Assembly: GCF_902364025.1 (NCBI RefSeq)
Contig: NZ_CABJCG010000015.1
Location: 58,138 to 122,137 of the forward strand
Source of the DNA: Enterocloster lavalensis
GTDB taxonomy: Bacteria > Bacillota > Clostridia > Lachnospirales > Lachnospiraceae
Length of the DNA: 64,000 nucleotides
Direction of reading: 5' to 3'
Below the pieces are notes generated by a model, which saw only the letters and a list, made by a program, of their open reading frames with translations, made no database searches and had not been told where the DNA came from. The translations under genes and the position numbers were made by a program. How positions within the stretch are numbered: position 1 is the stretch's first letter; every line of letters starts with the position of its first letter. This document shows, one piece after another, positions 16,972 through 26,005 of this stretch.

Positions 16972-18642
16972 CTACATCTGCTCCGCCAGCATAAGCTCCG
17001 GAATCAGCTGCTTCTTACGGGACACCACGCCCGGCAGGCTGACCACCGGCTCGGATTTCTCCGTCTCCTCATCCTGGTCCAGGTGGAACGCCTTGGCCGC
17101 CAGCTGCACTGCCCCCTGGCCCACGCACAGAAGCTCCGTGGACTCTGTCAGGATATTGGTCAGCATGAAAAAGATCATGTTCAGGTTATCCGTCTCGTGG
17201 GACCGCTGCATGTACGCCAGCATCCGCGGCTTTAACGCCTTTAACTCGTTCTCGTCCAGGGACGTGATCTGGCCCACCGCAAAGGTCACCTTGCCGGAGG
17301 TAAAGCGCTTGAAATCCTGGTAAAAGATCTCCTCGTCGCCCTTGTCCTTTAAGTTGCTGCCCGCGGAGAACATCTGCACCGCGTATTTCTCAATGTCCAG
17401 ACCCGCGATCTGAGCCAGTTCCCTGGCCGCCCGCTCGTCCACGGAAGTACAGGTGGGAGAACGGAACAGCAGCGTATCGGAAATGATGGCGCTGCACAGC
17501 AGGCCGGCAATCTTCTGCTCGATCTCCACGCCCGCTTCCCGGTACATCTGATAAATAATGGTGGCCGTGCAGCCCAGCGGCTGGTTGCGGAAAAATACCG
17601 GCGCCATGGTCTGAACCGTACCCAGACGGTGGTGGTCGATGATCTCCAGAATCTCCGCGCCTTCCACACCGGCCACGGCCTGGTTCTTCTCATTATGGTC
17701 CACCAGAATCACCTGCTTGCCTTTGGCGCCCAGCAGGTTCCGGCGGGAAATCATCCCCAGGTAGCAGCCGTTTTTGTCCAGAATCGGGAAATCCCGGTGC
17801 CGCTTGCTGGCCATCACCTCTTTGATCTCGTCAATGTAATCGTCGCTGTCAAATGTGATCAGGTGCTCCCTGGTCATGAAATAACTGATGGGCATGCTCT
17901 GGTTGATCAGACGTGCCACCGTGTACGTGTCGTAGGTGGTAGCGATCACCGTAGTGCCGCGGTCCTGTGCAATCTTCTTAATGGTCCTGGAAACGCCCGC
18001 GCCCTCGCACACGATAATACAGTCCGCGCCCATCTCAATGGCGCACAGCTGGGACTCGTAGCGGTTTCCAAGAATCACCAGATCGTGGGGTTCAATGTAA
18101 AACTCCATCAAATCCGGGTTTGCCGCAGCCACCAGCACCTTCCCCCGGTCAAAGTACGCGTTCTCATCTCCCACGATCAGATCCGCCTCCAGCGTTTCGA
18201 TGATATTGGAATACTGGGTATTGGCCTTGGACAAAATGCTGCTGTCATAGATGTTCATGTACGTTTTGGTGATGTCGCCCACCGTGATCAGGCCCTCCAG
18301 CGCCCCGTCCTCACGAACGGAAGGGATGGTCACCACATTGTTCTCCTGCATGATCTTCCAGGCCATTTTCAGGGAAATGCTGCCCGCCACGCCTTTGGTC
18401 TTGCGGATCTCGATGTCCTTTACCTGGGTTCTCACGTCCTCCACCAGCTTGGGCTGCTCCACGCCAAAGTAATCCAGCACAAACTGGGTTTCTCCGTTCA
18501 CATGTCCGGCCCGGCCCGGAATATACTCGTCGCCGGTCACAAGCCGCTTCAGATTGGCATAACAGATGGCCGAGCAGATCGAATCCGTGTCCGGATTCCG
18601 ATGACCGATGACCGTCGTCTTTCGTTTCAATTCCTGTCCCAT
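16972..18642 (-). CDS. ppaC: CBS-domain manganese-dependent inorganic pyrophosphatase (family II)
   Basis: A 556-residue family II pyrophosphatase with regulatory insert. The DHH domain has IGHRNPDTDSICSAI at the N-terminus, then two CBS regions (about 75-130 and 245-300) flank a DRTGG-like region. The catalytic domain resumes with LVDHNEKNQ and EIIDHHRLG, and ends in the DHHA2 domain with RSPTCTSVDERAA. The insert binds adenine nucleotides in characterised clostridial homologues, linking PPi hydrolysis to energy state. Length matches the CBS type. ATG at 18642 has AAGGAGAG upstream. Confidence 0.93.
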   Translation of the reverse strand: MGQELKRKTTVIGHRNPDTDSICSAICYANLKRLVTGDEYIPGRAGHVNGETQFVLDYFGVEQPKLVEDVRTQVKDIEIRKTKGVAGSISLKMAWKIMQENNVVTIPSVREDGALEGLITVGDITKTYMNIYDSSILSKANTQYSNIIETLEADLIVGDENAYFDRGKVLVAAANPDLMEFYIEPHDLVILGNRYESQLCAIEMGADCIIVCEGAGVSRTIKKIAQDRGTTVIATTYDTYTVARLINQSMPISYFMTREHLITFDSDDYIDEIKEVMASKRHRDFPILDKNGCYLGMISRRNLLGAKGKQVILVDHNEKNQAVAGVEGAEILEIIDHHRLGTVQTMAPVFFRNQPLGCTATIIYQMYREAGVEIEQKIAGLLCSAIISDTLLFRSPTCTSVDERAARELAQIAGLDIEKYAVQMFSAGSNLKDKGDEEIFYQDFKRFTSGKVTFAVGQITSLDENELKALKPRMLAYMQRSHETDNLNMIFFMLTNILTESTELLCVGQGAVQLAAKAFHLDQDEETEKSEPVVSLPGVVSRKKQLIPELMLAEQM

Positions 18643-19044
18643 CCTTCTCTCCTTCTATTTCTCTAAATTTTACTTTTCATAATCTGTTTACATAGGGTTC
18701 ACATTTCGTTCACATTTATTTTTTATACTATTTGTATAGAAACGAAATACAAAAAATATGTTTAATAGTGAAATTGCACATAGATTTTTCATAATTGCCC
18801 CGGTCGAGAAATCGCCGGGGTCTCCTCATGTCTGTGGGATCTTTCATCCTCCGCTCCAGTATACCAAACCGGCGGCATTTTTTCAACCGCCACCAGACAG
18901 GCCAAACACGGCCGCTTCCCGGCAACCGTGCGGTTTGTTGATGTGCACATATATTTTGTTCATTGTATACAGTATTTATCTATTCTCCTATGTTACCACA
19001 AAAACTGCCGTTGTGGTAAAAAAATTTTCTCACGTTTCCGGGCA
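18643..19044. other. 400-base intergenic stretch without a gene
   Basis: AT-rich upstream region of the pyrophosphatase gene. It holds a direct repeat GTTCACATTT (about 18698-18718) and the palindrome TATACTATTTGTATA (about 18725-18739), possibly part of the promoter. No supported reading frame. Confidence 0.4.
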
Positions 19045-19120
19045 TTGACATTTTCTGTTCTCAATACTAAACTTAGGGAACAGATGCAGGCGGACGGGGC
19101 TACACCCGGGAGCCCCGTCC
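19045..19120 (+). promoter_or_regulatory. promoter and hairpin leader of a small-protein unit
   Basis: -35 TTGACA (19045-19050), 17-base spacer, -10 TAAACT (19068-19073). The leader then forms a perfect 10-base stem (GGACGGGGCT at 19092-19101 with 19111-19120). No T tract follows, so the hairpin may stabilise the RNA or regulate translation. Confidence 0.55.
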
Positions 19121-19153
19121 GGAGGAAGAATCCTTATAATATGGAGGGAACGG

Positions 19154-19324
19154 ATGATGAATCAGACACTTAAGAGAGCGGTTATCTCCGCAGTAATATT
19201 CGCAGTTGTTTATTTGGGCGCAGGCCTCGTTACCCAAATGCCGGCTTATGACGGACTGGTAAAGACACTGGAGTTCATGTCGGGGATCATTGCAGCCGGA
19301 TGTTATTGGATCGGATCAAAATAA
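19154..19324 (+). CDS. small membrane protein, 56 residues
   Basis: A short gene with GGAGG six bases before the ATG. The product has two hydrophobic stretches (AVISAVIFAVVYLGAGLV and EFMSGIIAAGCYWIG) split by a short polar loop, so it is a two-pass or re-entrant membrane peptide. It is followed 22 bases later by the DUF1232 gene on the same strand. No family recognised. Confidence 0.65.
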   Translation: MMNQTLKRAVISAVIFAVVYLGAGLVTQMPAYDGLVKTLEFMSGIIAAGCYWIGSK

Positions 19325-19346
19325 AACCGCATGAGAGGTAATCCCC

Positions 19347-19733
19347 ATGACTCTGAAAGAACGCGCCCAAAGCTTAAAGCGCGATATTCCCGCCGTATTT
19401 CTGGCCCTGAAGGATAAGGACACGCCCATTTCAGCAAAGGTACTGGCCGGTATTACCGTATGCTACGCCCTGTCCCCCGTCGATCTGATACCCGATTTTA
19501 TTCCGGTTCTCGGGTACCTGGACGATCTGATCCTATTGCCCGCGCTGATCGCGTTGACCGTGAAATTGATTCCGGGAGAGGTCTGGGAGCGAAACCGCGC
19601 GCGGTCGGAGCATTTGTGGGAGAATGGGAAGCCGGAAAAATGGTATTATGCAATCCCAATCTGCCTGATCTGGCTGCTGATTCTGTGGCTGGGCGTTCAA
19701 GCAGTCTGCGAGGAAATGCCGCAGGTCCATTAG
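19347..19733 (+). CDS. DUF1232 (YkvA-like) membrane protein
   Basis: A 128-residue protein with the DUF1232 signature KVLAGITVCYALSPVDLIPDFIPVLGYLDDLILLPALIALTVKLIP given here in pieces: ALSPVDLIPDFIP followed by LGYLDDL. A second hydrophobic helix (AIPICLIWLLILWLGVQAV) closes the protein. The function of the family is unknown; the SPxDLIPD motif is membrane associated. Likely co-transcribed with the 56-residue protein upstream. Confidence 0.88.
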   Translation: MTLKERAQSLKRDIPAVFLALKDKDTPISAKVLAGITVCYALSPVDLIPDFIPVLGYLDDLILLPALIALTVKLIPGEVWERNRARSEHLWENGKPEKWYYAIPICLIWLLILWLGVQAVCEEMPQVH

Positions 19734-19759
19734 TCTTATCGCCCACGCGCCATGGACAT

Positions 19760-21118
19760 TTATCTCGTAATATTCTTCAGCCAGCCATATTTCCGGTAAT
19801 GGGAAATTGCGGCGGGCAGCTTGACGACCTCGTCTAAATTGATAATCAGAAACACGGCGGCAACGGGCAGTTTGAAAACAAACGCCGCAAGGAAGCCTGC
19901 CGGGACTGCAAACACCCACATGGTAACCGCGTCACAAATCAAACCGAACTTTGAATCTCCACCCGCCGGAAAAATTCCGGCGATTGTTGTCATGTTGATT
20001 GCCTTTGCAACCATATAGCAGGCACAGAGTAACAGCATCCACTTTAAACATTCAGCGGCCTGTGGACGCAAGGCCGTCACGTTTAGAATCAGTGGGGACA
20101 ACGCCAGCAGAATCAGACCGGATAACACCCCACCGACAACCGCCAATCTCCAGAGCAATCCGCCATACCTTTTCGCCTGCTGCAAATTTCCCATCCCTAA
20201 CTCATTTCCCACAAGAATTCCGCCTCCATTTGCAAGACCGGTGCAAAAGCTGACGATCAGATTTTTCACAATATTCGCAACGGAATTAGCAGCTACCGCG
20301 TCGCTTCCCAAGTGTCCCATAATAACGGAATACATCGTAAATCCGCACCCCCACACCAGATAATCCCCCATCATGGGCACCGTGTACTTCCAATAGTCCC
20401 GGACCAGCGACCGTTTCACCGCAAAGCAGTATTTCACATGCAGACGGACCCGGTTTGCCCGCAGGGACTCTGCATAGGCCCAAAGCATTTCAATCAATTT
20501 TGAAATTGAGGTCGCAAGGGCGGCTCCTGCAATTCCCATTTCCGGGAAGAAAAAAAGACCAAATATCAGCGCGGCGTTCAGGAAGATATTGATGACGACG
20601 GCGCTTGATCCTATCGCCATACTTTTCACAGCGCCCCCTGTGTTTTTTAAAATACAAAGGTAAATCTGTGAGATGCCGGTGAACAGGTAGGAGGATGATA
20701 CTGCGCGCAGATAAATGCTGCCGTCGGATATCAGCTGCGGTTCGCCGGTGAAAATCTTCATTAAGGCGCTCGGGAAAACCAGAGACGCCAGGAAAAAGAC
20801 AACCGAGATCAAAAACGAAACTCTTGTGACATATGCAAAGATTCTCTCAATCGACGGTACGTCGCGCTTACCATAATACTGCGCAGCCAGGATACTCGTC
20901 CCCATCGTCAATCCCCCCATAAACAGGTTGAACACGAAGGTAACCTGCCCGGCCAGTGATACCGCCGAAAGCGCATCCTGATTGACAAAGCCAAGCATGA
21001 GCGCATCGGAAGCGCTTACCGCCGCCAACATGAATTGCTGAAACGCGATTGGCAGCACAAGTGTAAACAGCTTTTTGTAAAAAACGGTATTTTCACCGCC
21101 CAACATTTTAGATTCCAT
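19760..21118 (-). CDS. MATE family efflux transporter
   Basis: A 452-residue, 12-helix exporter of the MATE family (NorM/DinF type), which drives drug or metabolite efflux with Na+ or H+. Family features are the N-terminal LFTLVLPIAFQQFMLAAVSASDALMLGFV and the repeated GLTMGTSILAAQYYGK and GLANGGGILVGNELGMG motifs in the two halves. ATG at 21118 preferred, with AGGAGG seven bases upstream. Divergent from an AraC regulator that probably controls it. GC content is visibly lower than in neighbours, hinting at acquisition. Confidence 0.92.
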   Translation of the reverse strand: MESKMLGGENTVFYKKLFTLVLPIAFQQFMLAAVSASDALMLGFVNQDALSAVSLAGQVTFVFNLFMGGLTMGTSILAAQYYGKRDVPSIERIFAYVTRVSFLISVVFFLASLVFPSALMKIFTGEPQLISDGSIYLRAVSSSYLFTGISQIYLCILKNTGGAVKSMAIGSSAVVINIFLNAALIFGLFFFPEMGIAGAALATSISKLIEMLWAYAESLRANRVRLHVKYCFAVKRSLVRDYWKYTVPMMGDYLVWGCGFTMYSVIMGHLGSDAVAANSVANIVKNLIVSFCTGLANGGGILVGNELGMGNLQQAKRYGGLLWRLAVVGGVLSGLILLALSPLILNVTALRPQAAECLKWMLLLCACYMVAKAINMTTIAGIFPAGGDSKFGLICDAVTMWVFAVPAGFLAAFVFKLPVAAVFLIINLDEVVKLPAAISHYRKYGWLKNITR

Positions 21119-21274
21119 AAAATAACCTCCTGTCTTTCGTTTCAACCTCCAGTATAGCGGAACATACCCGTAGAGACAGCGGCGAATCTTAATAAATATA
21201 GTGGTATTTTCTCATATAATGTGATATCATCAGGGCGGGAAACTTCAGAATCTGTTTGAAAAAGAGGTGACAAA

Positions 21275-22225
21275 ATGGGACAAAGCGTTCTATGCGCTGC
21301 AGTTGACCGATTGCGGAATGAATTTTCCACACTGGATTGGACGTATCATATAGTTGAAATTGACGGCCAGACAGAGAACATGTTTTGTTGGCCGGGAACG
21401 TCTGAAGAAGAAATCATAATCGTGGTCCATCAAAGCGGCGGGCGTCAGGAGTTGTTTCACCGGCACGATTATTTTTATTTCAATTACACTTATCAAGGTG
21501 AATACGATTCTATCAGCTTTAAGTACGATCATCGTATCACCATCCACGAGGGCGAATTATATGCCGGACAGCCGTTTGCCGGTCACGCCCTCTGTGTTCA
21601 CGACAACAAAAAAACCACAATTATCGGCGTGCTGATACAAAAAACGGCTTTTTGCCGGTCTTTTCTGCCAATGCTTTCCGGGAATCCAAAACTGTTTCAT
21701 TTTCTGCTGGACCCGGCAACCAATGAATTTTCCGACGAATTCATCCATTTCAAAATTGAGGATGATTGTAATATACGGACGCTGCTTGAAATGATGGTTA
21801 TCGAGTATGCAGACAGGCAGGAAGACACGCAAGCGGTTTTGAAGCCGCTGACATTGTCGTTCCTTATGCAGATTGCGCGTCAGTATGCCTGTGCAAACCG
21901 GGAAACCGCAAGCGGGCGTCCGTCAGAGAAAATCGTGCAATATATTGGAGAGCATTTTGATACGGTAACGCTTAAGGAGATTGCAAAACGTTTTTCATAT
22001 CATCCAAACTATATTTCGACTTTATTACACCGGGAAGTGGGGAAATCTTTTTCGCAGATTTTGTTAGAACTGCGCATGGAGCGGGCCCTGATCCTTTTGA
22101 AAGGGACAAATCTGCCGGTAGAAGAGATCGCCTTAGCCTTAGGATACAGCAACAACAGTAATTTCTACAAAGCCTTCCGGGATTACTTCCATATATCTCC
22201 CAGGGAGTATATAAAGTCCTTGTGA
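21275..22225 (+). CDS. AraC family transcriptional regulator
   Basis: A 316-residue regulator with an N-terminal cupin-like sensor (ELFHRHDYFYFNYTYQGEYD) and a C-terminal pair of helix-turn-helix motifs (TLKEIAKRFSYHPNYISTLL and LPVEEIALALGYSNNSNFYKAFRDYF, ending SPREY). ATG preceded by GAGGTGACAAA. It is divergent from the MATE exporter with a 156-base intergenic region, the usual arrangement for local control. Confidence 0.9.
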   Translation: MGQSVLCAAVDRLRNEFSTLDWTYHIVEIDGQTENMFCWPGTSEEEIIIVVHQSGGRQELFHRHDYFYFNYTYQGEYDSISFKYDHRITIHEGELYAGQPFAGHALCVHDNKKTTIIGVLIQKTAFCRSFLPMLSGNPKLFHFLLDPATNEFSDEFIHFKIEDDCNIRTLLEMMVIEYADRQEDTQAVLKPLTLSFLMQIARQYACANRETASGRPSEKIVQYIGEHFDTVTLKEIAKRFSYHPNYISTLLHREVGKSFSQILLELRMERALILLKGTNLPVEEIALALGYSNNSNFYKAFRDYFHISPREYIKSL

Positions 22226-22233
22226 CCGCCGGA

Positions 22234-22980
22234 TCAGCTGTTTACGATATTGGCCGGACGGCCGGCGAGAAACGCCTTGATATTCTGAACAGTAACATCC
22301 ATGATTCGTTAGCGGCTTTCCTTGGGGGCCCAGGAAATATGCGGTGTGATAATACAGTTTTTTGCGTTCAGCAGCGGATTGTCCGCCCGGATTGGCTCCG
22401 TATACACGACGTCCAGACCCGCGGCAGCCAGCTTCCCGCTGTTCAGCGCATCTGCTACGTCCTGTTCCACAATCAGCTGTCCGCGCGCATTGTTGATGAG
22501 AATTGCTCCGTCCTTCATTTTGGCAATATTTGACCGGTTAATCAAGCCGGCATTCTCCGGCGTCAGATTACAGTGAAGGCTGATGACATCAGCCTTTGAG
22601 AACAGGGTATCAAGATCCACATACTCTCCGATCTCACGGCCGGAATCATTGGGGTAAACGTCATAGGCGAGGACGTTCATACCCATGGCCTTTGCGATAC
22701 GGCCCTCGGCCTGACCAATGCGACCGAAGCCGATCAAGCCGAGGGTCTTGCCCTCCAACTCGATCAACGGATAGTCCCAATAGCACCAATCGGTGTTTCC
22801 GGTCCACTTGCCCGCGTGAACGGATTCACTGTGATGACCAATGTGATGGCAGATTTCAAGCAGCAATGCGATTGAAAACTGGCTGACCGCCGCCGTGCCG
22901 TAGGCCGGCACGTTGCAGACTGGGATGCCTTTTTCTTTTGCATAGTGATAATCCACCACATTACAACAATCAACCAGCCG
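22234..22980 (-). pseudogene. D-2-hydroxyacid dehydrogenase remnant
   Basis: The reading frame gives the NAD-binding domain of a glycerate/hydroxypyruvate-type D-2-hydroxyacid dehydrogenase: GLIGFGRIGQAEG (Rossmann), HCNLTPENAGLINR, INNARGQLIVEQDVADAL with catalytic Arg, and CIITPHISWAPKESR with catalytic His. Three lesions are visible. The first 70 or so residues of the catalytic domain are missing; homology begins near NVVDYHYAKEKG. A TAA at 22309-22311 stops the frame right after KESR, yet the next codons continue as RIMDVTVQNIKAFLAGRP. A one-base deletion near 22250 shifts the end; repairing it gives NIVNS and TGA at 22234. Confidence 0.8.
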
Positions 22981-23446
22981 CGTTTTCAGTTAGGCTTTGT
23001 TGCCTGCAATATTCTTTGTGAAAAGATTAAAAATCCCAACGCCGAGCAGCAGACTGTTCTGATGGAAACGGAACTTGTCATCCGCGAATCTACGTCGGCA
23101 ATCCGTTGACCCACTGTAAAACAGCCAATCTACTGAAATATAGTATTTCTTTACATGCTTATCGAACTCCGATAAGTAAAAAACGGGGGTTGACCGGTCC
23201 TCTTCAACCAGTCCCCCCATGACCATTAATCTCGGTATACCTTACCGTCCATAGGGGTAGCCCCGCCAATCCCCTGTCCTCTTTTTTAGTCAATCACACC
23301 TTTCATTCTCTGTAACGCTCTCTGAACGGACTTTAGACGAAAAGTCCAAATAATCTGTAGAAATTCTGTGAACTCTCGGAAAAATATAGCATTTCCATGT
23401 TTTCCCTGACCAGATAAGGATAAACTTATGTTATAAAAGAAAATAC
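22981..23446. other. intergenic stretch with decayed sequence
   Basis: Between the dehydrogenase remnant and the VanW promoter. A 78-codon open frame on the minus strand (22990-23226) has no ribosome-binding site and matches nothing I recognise; it is probably relic sequence. A hairpin GGTTGA...TCAACC lies near 23192-23211. Confidence 0.4.
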
Positions 23447-23475
23447 TTGACAGAATTAACTGTATCTGGTATTGT
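23447..23475 (+). promoter_or_regulatory. promoter of the VanW gene
   Basis: TTGACA (23447-23452), exactly 17 bases, then TATTGT (23470-23475), about 70 bases before the start codon. Confidence 0.7.
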
Positions 23476-23543
23476 TACAGTATGAACTGTATAATTTATA
23501 ATTACAGATATCCACTTTAGTTTTCAGAAAGGAACCCGCATAG

Positions 23544-25241
23544 ATGACCAGAATTCGCAGCAACCGCTTCAGATCCCGCAGAAAGCGCAGCCATATGAAC
23601 CGGCTGCAAGCCGCCGCCCTCTCACGAGGCTTCGTACTCTCCCTTGCCGTACTCGTGCCTGTCCTGACCTTCGCGGCGTGGACCGTTTTCGGAAAGGACA
23701 GAAGGGAAACCAAACAGCCCTCCGCGTCCGCCGCCTACGCTCCGGACGCCCCGATGGAATCTTCCTCCCTTCCGGCCGCACCCGCCGTCACGGTCCAGGG
23801 CGTGGATCTCACCGGCCTGAACCGCAGCGCGGCTGAAAAGAAGCTGACCGAGGCATTTTCCTGGGACGTGTCCGTGGTCTGGGAGAACGACCGCCTGCCC
23901 TTCCCGAACCCGCTGGAACCAGAAATCAGGCGGATTTTGGATGAAATTTACGCCGCCGGTCAGTCCTCGTCCGAGAATTACACCTTTGACCTGGAAGCCG
24001 TGGAGGGGAGAATCCGGGAAGCGGCGGACGAATTTGCCGGCCATTTCGACCGCTCTCCGGAGAATTCCCAGCTGGTATCCTACGACCGCGAAACCGGCAA
24101 GTACCAGTATAGCAAGGAAGTCAGCGGGCTTAAGCTGGACCGGGACCAGCTGGCTGCTGATGTGTTGACTGCTGTGAATTCCGGTTCCTACACCGCCTCC
24201 ATTCCCCCGTCCCTGACCATTATCCCGCCGGAGCGCACCCAGGCTCAGGCCAAGGAACAATACCAGGTGATCGGCACCTTCACCACCAAGACGACCAACA
24301 ACAAAAACCGCAACCAGAACATCCAGCTGGCCGTGGACGCCATTGACGGACGGATTCTGAAGGCCGGGGAGGAATTTTCCTTCAACCTGGCCACCGGAAA
24401 CCGCACCAGTGAGAAGGGCTATCAGCCGGCCGGAGCCTACAAGAACGGCGTGCTGATTGAGGAGCCGGGCGGCGGCGTCTGCCAGGTCTCCACCACTCTG
24501 TACCACGCCATCATCACCTCCGGCTTCATGACCACGGAGCGCAATTCCCACAGCTTCGCCCCCAGCTATGTGGAGCCCGGGCAGGATGCCATGGTCAGCT
24601 TCGACGGCTACGCCGGTCCCGATCTGAAATTTGTGAATACCAACACGACCTCCATCGCCCTGCGCGCCAATTTTCAGGACAACCTGCTGAAAATATCCAT
24701 CGTGGGCCTTCCGGTCCTGGAGGACGGGGTCAAGGTCTCCATCCGCTCCGAGCAGGTAGGCGAAACGCCCGCCCCGGATCACGTGCTTGAGGAAAATCCC
24801 AACCTCCCCTACGGCACCCAGCAGCAGGTGGAAGCCCCTAAACCGGGGGCCAGCTGGAAAAGCTTCCGCGTCGTGACCAAAAACGGCGAGGTGATCCAGG
24901 AAACGCCTCTGCACAACAGCAACTACCGCCCCAAAGCCGGTGTGATCCAACAGAATACCACGATTCCCGGCGAAACAGCGGCGCCAACAGCTCCTGCTGC
25001 GCCGGCTGAGACTCCCGCCGGGACTCCCGTTGCGCCGCAAGAGGGGACATCGGTAGAAGCGCCGGATGGGACCCAGGAGGGAGTTCAGGGTGAGTCACCG
25101 GATTCGCCCCAGAGCGTGCCGACGGTTGGGGCCCAGGGGGCCCAGGGCGAGCCCCCCAGTAACACGCAAAGCGTCCTCCCAACTGTTACACCGGACCAAG
25201 CACAGTCCGGGCCGGTGTCCACGACACCAGCCAGTCCATAA
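23544..25241 (+). CDS. VanW family cell-wall protein
   Basis: A 565-residue exported protein. A basic N-terminus and one membrane segment (FVLSLAVLVPVLTFAAWTVF) are followed by a peptidoglycan-binding-like region (about 85-225) and the VanW domain, recognised by FSFNLATGNRTSEKGY, PAGAYKNGVLIEEPGGGVCQVSTTLYHA and RNSHSFAPSYV. A G5-like strand-rich segment (SFRVVTKNGEVIQETPLHNSNYRPKAGV, in part) precedes a long Pro/Ala/Gly/Thr/Gln-rich tail. VanW occurs in some vancomycin clusters, but this stand-alone type is common in clostridia and is not evidence of resistance. Probably acts at the wall. Confidence 0.88.
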   Translation: MTRIRSNRFRSRRKRSHMNRLQAAALSRGFVLSLAVLVPVLTFAAWTVFGKDRRETKQPSASAAYAPDAPMESSSLPAAPAVTVQGVDLTGLNRSAAEKKLTEAFSWDVSVVWENDRLPFPNPLEPEIRRILDEIYAAGQSSSENYTFDLEAVEGRIREAADEFAGHFDRSPENSQLVSYDRETGKYQYSKEVSGLKLDRDQLAADVLTAVNSGSYTASIPPSLTIIPPERTQAQAKEQYQVIGTFTTKTTNNKNRNQNIQLAVDAIDGRILKAGEEFSFNLATGNRTSEKGYQPAGAYKNGVLIEEPGGGVCQVSTTLYHAIITSGFMTTERNSHSFAPSYVEPGQDAMVSFDGYAGPDLKFVNTNTTSIALRANFQDNLLKISIVGLPVLEDGVKVSIRSEQVGETPAPDHVLEENPNLPYGTQQQVEAPKPGASWKSFRVVTKNGEVIQETPLHNSNYRPKAGVIQQNTTIPGETAAPTAPAAPAETPAGTPVAPQEGTSVEAPDGTQEGVQGESPDSPQSVPTVGAQGAQGEPPSNTQSVLPTVTPDQAQSGPVSTTPASP

Positions 25242-25300
25242 AATCCGTAAATACCCCAGAAATCACCATTCAAGTCAAACATTGAAAAGGAGAATCCACC

Positions 25301-25846
25301 ATGAAAATAAAGAATTTATTGTACGCAGGTCTGATCGCCGTTTTTGCTCTCACCGGCTGCGCCCGGTCAGGCGCCGCCTCTGCCGCTCAGTCCTCTGCTT
25401 CCCAAACCACGGCTGCGTCCACTGCAAAGTCAAAAAATAAAACTGCGGACAGCCCGGATTCCGGCAGTTCATCGGCCTCCGGCACAGCCGGCAGCGCCAC
25501 CGGCCAGTCGCAAACCGTAACCGCAGCCGCAGATCCCCAGGGAGTCTACCACAAGATCACCGCCGAGGAGGCCAAAACCATGATCGATAACGGCGGAGTA
25601 ACCATCGTGGATGTCCGCCGTCCGGACGAATACGCCGCCCAGCACATTCCCGGCGCCATCAATGTTCCCAATGAGGATATAAGCTCCGATCCCCCCGCCG
25701 CCCTGCCCGATATGGACGCAGTCCTCCTGGTACACTGCCGCACCGGTATCCGAAGCAAAGCGGCCTCCGATAAACTGATTCAAATGGGCTACCAGAATGT
25801 GTATGACTTCGGTGGGATTGTGGACTGGCCGTATGAGACGGAGTAG
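25301..25846 (+). CDS. rhodanese-domain lipoprotein
   Basis: A 181-residue lipoprotein: signal peptide with lipobox LTGC (Cys 22), a Ser/Ala/Thr-rich spacer, and a rhodanese fold in the last 100 residues (TIVDVRRPDEYAAQHIPGAINVP and the active-site loop VHCRTGIRSK with catalytic Cys). The six-residue loop suits sulfurtransferase or persulfide chemistry at the outer membrane face. Start has AAAAGGAG upstream. It follows the VanW gene by 59 bases and ends before a strong terminator. Confidence 0.9.
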   Translation: MKIKNLLYAGLIAVFALTGCARSGAASAAQSSASQTTAASTAKSKNKTADSPDSGSSSASGTAGSATGQSQTVTAAADPQGVYHKITAEEAKTMIDNGGVTIVDVRRPDEYAAQHIPGAINVPNEDISSDPPAALPDMDAVLLVHCRTGIRSKAASDKLIQMGYQNVYDFGGIVDWPYETE

Positions 25847-25893
25847 GGTCCTGTAAAAATTTTCCAGTCATTAAATAACTCAACAGACTATAC

Positions 25894-25948
25894 AAAAAGC
25901 ACCTGGTCCCCACCGCCAATCCAGCGGTCTCTCCCAGGTGCTTTTTTT
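25894..25948. terminator. bidirectional terminator between the rhodanese gene and malQ
   Basis: Arms AAAAAGCACCTGG (25894-25906) and CCAGGTGC (25934-25941) with an inner ACCGC/GCGGT stem; seven T on the plus side and five on the minus side. Confidence 0.9.
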
Positions 25949-26005
25949 GCGCCGCGCTTTTGCTGCGCTCTTATTCTAATCCTGCTTCTTTTCCCATTCT
26001 TAACG

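Noticed and set aside
17629..18666. 345-codon plus-strand frame opposite the pyrophosphatase gene
   Set aside because: Antisense shadow; the minus-strand frame has intact DHH and CBS motifs.
22990..23226. 78-codon open frame on the minus strand
   Set aside because: No ribosome-binding site, no recognisable motif and it abuts a pseudogene; treated as relic sequence.
23622..25040. 472-codon minus-strand frame opposite the VanW gene
   Set aside because: Antisense shadow; no promoter or ribosome site and Gly/Val/His-rich product.
23544..25241. Vancomycin resistance gene
   Set aside because: A lone VanW-domain protein with no ligase, VanX/Y or VanRS genes; such proteins are common in clostridia.
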